64,000 bases of DNA from Podospora comata (Eukaryota > Ascomycota > Sordariomycetes > Sordariales > Podosporaceae): assembly GCA_017354895.1 (NCBI GenBank), contig CP071493.1, positions 4,960,001 to 5,024,000 of the forward strand. Reading direction: 5' to 3'. A program made the position numbers and the translations under genes. The notes below the pieces were generated by a model. That model had not been told where the DNA came from, searched no databases, and saw nothing but the letters and a program-made list of their open reading frames with translations. How positions within the stretch are numbered: position 1 is the stretch's first letter; each line of letters begins with the position of its first letter. Positions 61,744 through 64,000 of this stretch are shown piece after piece.

Positions 61744-62969
61744 ATGTTAGGGGTCTCAGAGGTCTTTTCTCATCAACAGCTGTATTTCTGCACATGATTG
61801 GGTTTGTCGATTAGCGATTAGACATGTTCATGGCTAGCAGGGGCAGGCAGATGGCCTGACGCATAACAACAGAAGTTTCTTTTTTGGTTGACAGCTCAAA
61901 CTCCCTTGTTGGATGAGATATTCCGCGGAGAAGCTTCCTGCAAGGAACTTGATCAGATGCAGATGCTTGTTGCATGTGGTTGGTTTCTGCCTGGCTCCTT
62001 ACCTGTGGTAGTCTCCGTTTAGAAGGAAATTCAATATTGCTGGCAATACCACCCACCCTCCGGCCATGCAAAACCCCCTGCAGCAAGAATTAACTTCTTC
62101 TACTTTTCGTCCGTCAAGGCTGGAGGATGCCCGGGGTCCGGGGTCTCCGACACGGCAGATACCCCTGTTCCCACGTGGCTATCCCGACGTCCCTTTTCTC
62201 TTTCCGGTAGTTATACGTTTCGGGGAGCAGTGATGCTCGGCTGCGGCACAGGAAATGGAGGGATGGCCATGAGGCAGCAGGGAATCTATGCGAGGGGGTG
62301 GGATATCCATATTCGATCATCATAGGAGAGACGGGGGTGCCTAGTTGTTGTTTTGGAGTAACCACACCCCTTATGTTGCTTTGGCGGAAGGCCATGTTTT
62401 GGATGGTCACAAGACGGAGCTGGTCGTTAGGTCTTTTGTGGGCTACCAAGTTACCTAAGGTAAAACAGATCTGGTCTGCATCAGGATGAGCTTGCATCAA
62501 GTTCCAAAGTACACAACCGGATACGGGCATCGTTGTAAAAGAGTTCATTAGAAAGAGGCACAAAATAGAAAATAAATCCAGAATCTGTATTCTGAACCCC
62601 GGGTCTACCAATCTTCGTAGTCATAGTCCTCCAAGAGAATTCCCGCCATCCTCCCCAGTTCCCTTTGCTTCCAATCACAGTAATTATCCTCGTGTTTGGG
62701 TGTACACCACGCCAATATCTCGTCCCTCTAATGCTCACCGATCTCCTCCGAGTGGTCTTCTATGGTGCGTTGAACTGCAGCCATGACACTGTTCCACATA
62801 TCCAAGCTGATTGTGTCACTTATTCTTTCATTCCGCCTCAGGTCACAGATATCGACTGAGACTTGACGAAAAAAACTCCGCCTATCATCGCCATCTCCCA
62901 TCTGCTCTCGGAACAAGGTGTGGAGACTGGATTTTGCTTTGCGTAGAGCTGGAGATGGTAGTATGCAAG
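61744..62969. other. QPRT 3' flank and downstream of an orphan
   Basis: No well-supported gene is seen. The right part (62728-62969) is open in a frame that reads like protein (LRKAKSSLHTLFREQMGDGD). It could be a further exon of the orphan at 62970-63590. Confidence 0.35.
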
Positions 62970-63590
62970 CTAAAAGGTTTCGTCTGGCGTGCTCCAAGGA
63001 ATTGCCTGATAGCTGAGTCTCTTGATCAGTTCTATCATAGGGCCTGGAGGGTTGTCCTTCGGTGGCGGCAAAAGATGGATGAGAGCACCACCGTCTGCAT
63101 AATTCCAACTCGTGCCTGGTGGCCTGGAAGATATCAAGCCACGGCATCTTGAGGAATTGAATAGAGACCATCTCTTCAGTGCACCATACCGTGGATGTGT
63201 TGCCCCCCCCACAACGTCCATCACCGGACCCACCACAATCGAGCGTGAATGGTGACGGGGTTCAAAACCATGACGCTTTGCGTCTCTGGCTTCGCTCACC
63301 ATCAGTGGCGAATAGTAGCCGTATGGTAGAAACCAAACGTCTCGCAGAAAGTCTTCCAACTTCCAACGTGCCTTGTGATAACGCTCATCTTCACAGAGTC
63401 TCTGGTTGATAACACCCTTGGAGCGCGAGGGGGTCCAATCTACGCAGTAGCCGAGTTCTGTATCCTCGTAGAGGCCGTATTCATCTGCTCTGTAAATATC
63501 AAGACACAAGTTCAAATATCCCTCGGTCCTACGGCTCATCACCTTGCGGCCAGGGTCATGTTGCAGTAGGTTTAACAGCCACTCTACCAT
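62970..63590 (-). CDS. Hypothetical protein near right edge, structure uncertain
   Basis: A frame of up to 206 residues starts MVEWLLNLLQHDPGRKVMSR and includes LNLCLDIYRADEYGLYEDTE and RYHKARWKLEDFLRDVWFLP. A possible in-frame 66 nt intron lies at 63124-63189 (GTATGG donor, CAG acceptor); removing it keeps the frame and joins HPR to PPGTSWNY. Its branch site is weak. A second protein-like frame continues to 62728, so the true 3' end may differ. I do not recognise a family, and upstream exons outside the called part cannot be excluded. Confidence 0.45.
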   Translation of the reverse strand: MVEWLLNLLQHDPGRKVMSRRTEGYLNLCLDIYRADEYGLYEDTELGYCVDWTPSRSKGVINQRLCEDERYHKARWKLEDFLRDVWFLPYGYYSPLMVSEARDAKRHGFEPRHHSRSIVVGPVMDVVGGATHPRYGALKRWSLFNSSRCRGLISSRPPGTSWNYADGGALIHLLPPPKDNPPGPMIELIKRLSYQAIPWSTPDETF

Positions 63591-64000
63591 GAGGGCGGGG
63601 GTATCTATCCTCTTGTGATTCGGTCATTTCGTCGTGATCCACACTGGTAGGTAGGTGGTGTTCGATAAAACGCAGCCGAAAGGGGGTGAACAGATCGAGG
63701 TGTTGAGTAGATCGAGGCGAGGTTGTCCAAGTACGTGGATTTGCAGCTTGATTGTGAGTATCGGCAGAAATTATTTGTCCAAATTCAGGATTCTGTGAGC
63801 TTCATGTAGTGGTGGCCTTGCCAAAACTTAGAGTTTTATTTGTTTCAGAGTATCCTTTTGGCCGGGGCTTGATTGTACTTGCCTATCGAGTTCCTGGACA
63901 GCAACCAAACGGAAACGGCGATGCTCTTTTCATCAGGAAGTTGTCCGAGGAAAGAGCATCTCATGTCTGTCTCAAGATTGGAATGACTCCTCTTAACCAC
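63591..64000. other. Right edge of window
   Basis: Probably the upstream region of the preceding orphan. Nothing was recognised. Confidence 0.4.

Overview
The window is nuclear DNA of a filamentous ascomycete, most likely a sordariomycete and plausibly one of the Sordariales (inference from gene content and intron style). Genes are dense, on both strands and monocistronic. They are interrupted by short introns, mostly 50-100 nt, with GT...AG ends and CTAAC-type branch sites. No tRNA, rRNA, CRISPR array or recognisable transposon was seen. Coding regions were assembled by eye from splice signals and frame continuity, so exon edges are predictions.

Left part (1-20.7 kb): a small hydrophilic orphan (-), an FMP46-type thioredoxin-fold mitochondrial protein (+), a 1340-residue proline-rich RRM-like protein (+), the chitin synthase activator CHS4/SKT5 with a CaaX end (-), the cytochrome bc1 assembly factor CBP4 (+), the nascent-polypeptide-associated complex beta subunit EGD1 (+), the tRNA adenosine deaminase TAD1 (-), ribosomal protein eL24 (+) and a peroxisomal PRX5-type peroxiredoxin (-).

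Middle part (20.7-41.4 kb): a 3.6 kb stretch without recognised genes, a RAX1-like RGS membrane protein (+), pantothenate kinase (+), a mitochondrial pyruvate carrier subunit (-), the complex I subunit NDUFA2/B8 (+), a small orphan (+), a membrane-anchored alpha/beta hydrolase (+), exosome subunit RRP43 (+), the Rab escort protein (+) and the meiotic kleisin REC8 (-).

Right part (41.4-64 kb): a lectin-like beta-propeller membrane protein with a polyglutamine tail (-), a coiled-coil orphan (-), an Arb2-domain protein (-), a U2 snRNA gene (-), mitochondrial ribosomal protein uS14m (+), lipoyl synthase (-), a synaptobrevin v-SNARE (+), the bifunctional arginine enzyme ARG5,6/arg-6 (+), quinolinate phosphoribosyltransferase (+) and an orphan at the right edge (-).

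The genes are mostly housekeeping, with a strong mitochondrial share: FMP46, CBP4, MPC, NDUFA2, uS14m, lipoyl synthase and ARG5,6. Translation (EGD1, TAD1, eL24) and secretion or cell wall (CHS4, REP, v-SNARE, RAX1-like) are also represented. The most interesting observations are an apparent one-nucleotide exon in EGD1; tandem acceptors in CHS4 that would decide whether the protein is prenylated; a paired direct repeat upstream of the U2 gene; and a recurrent switch of the sense strand from C-rich to G-rich within many ordinary genes but not in the highly expressed ones.
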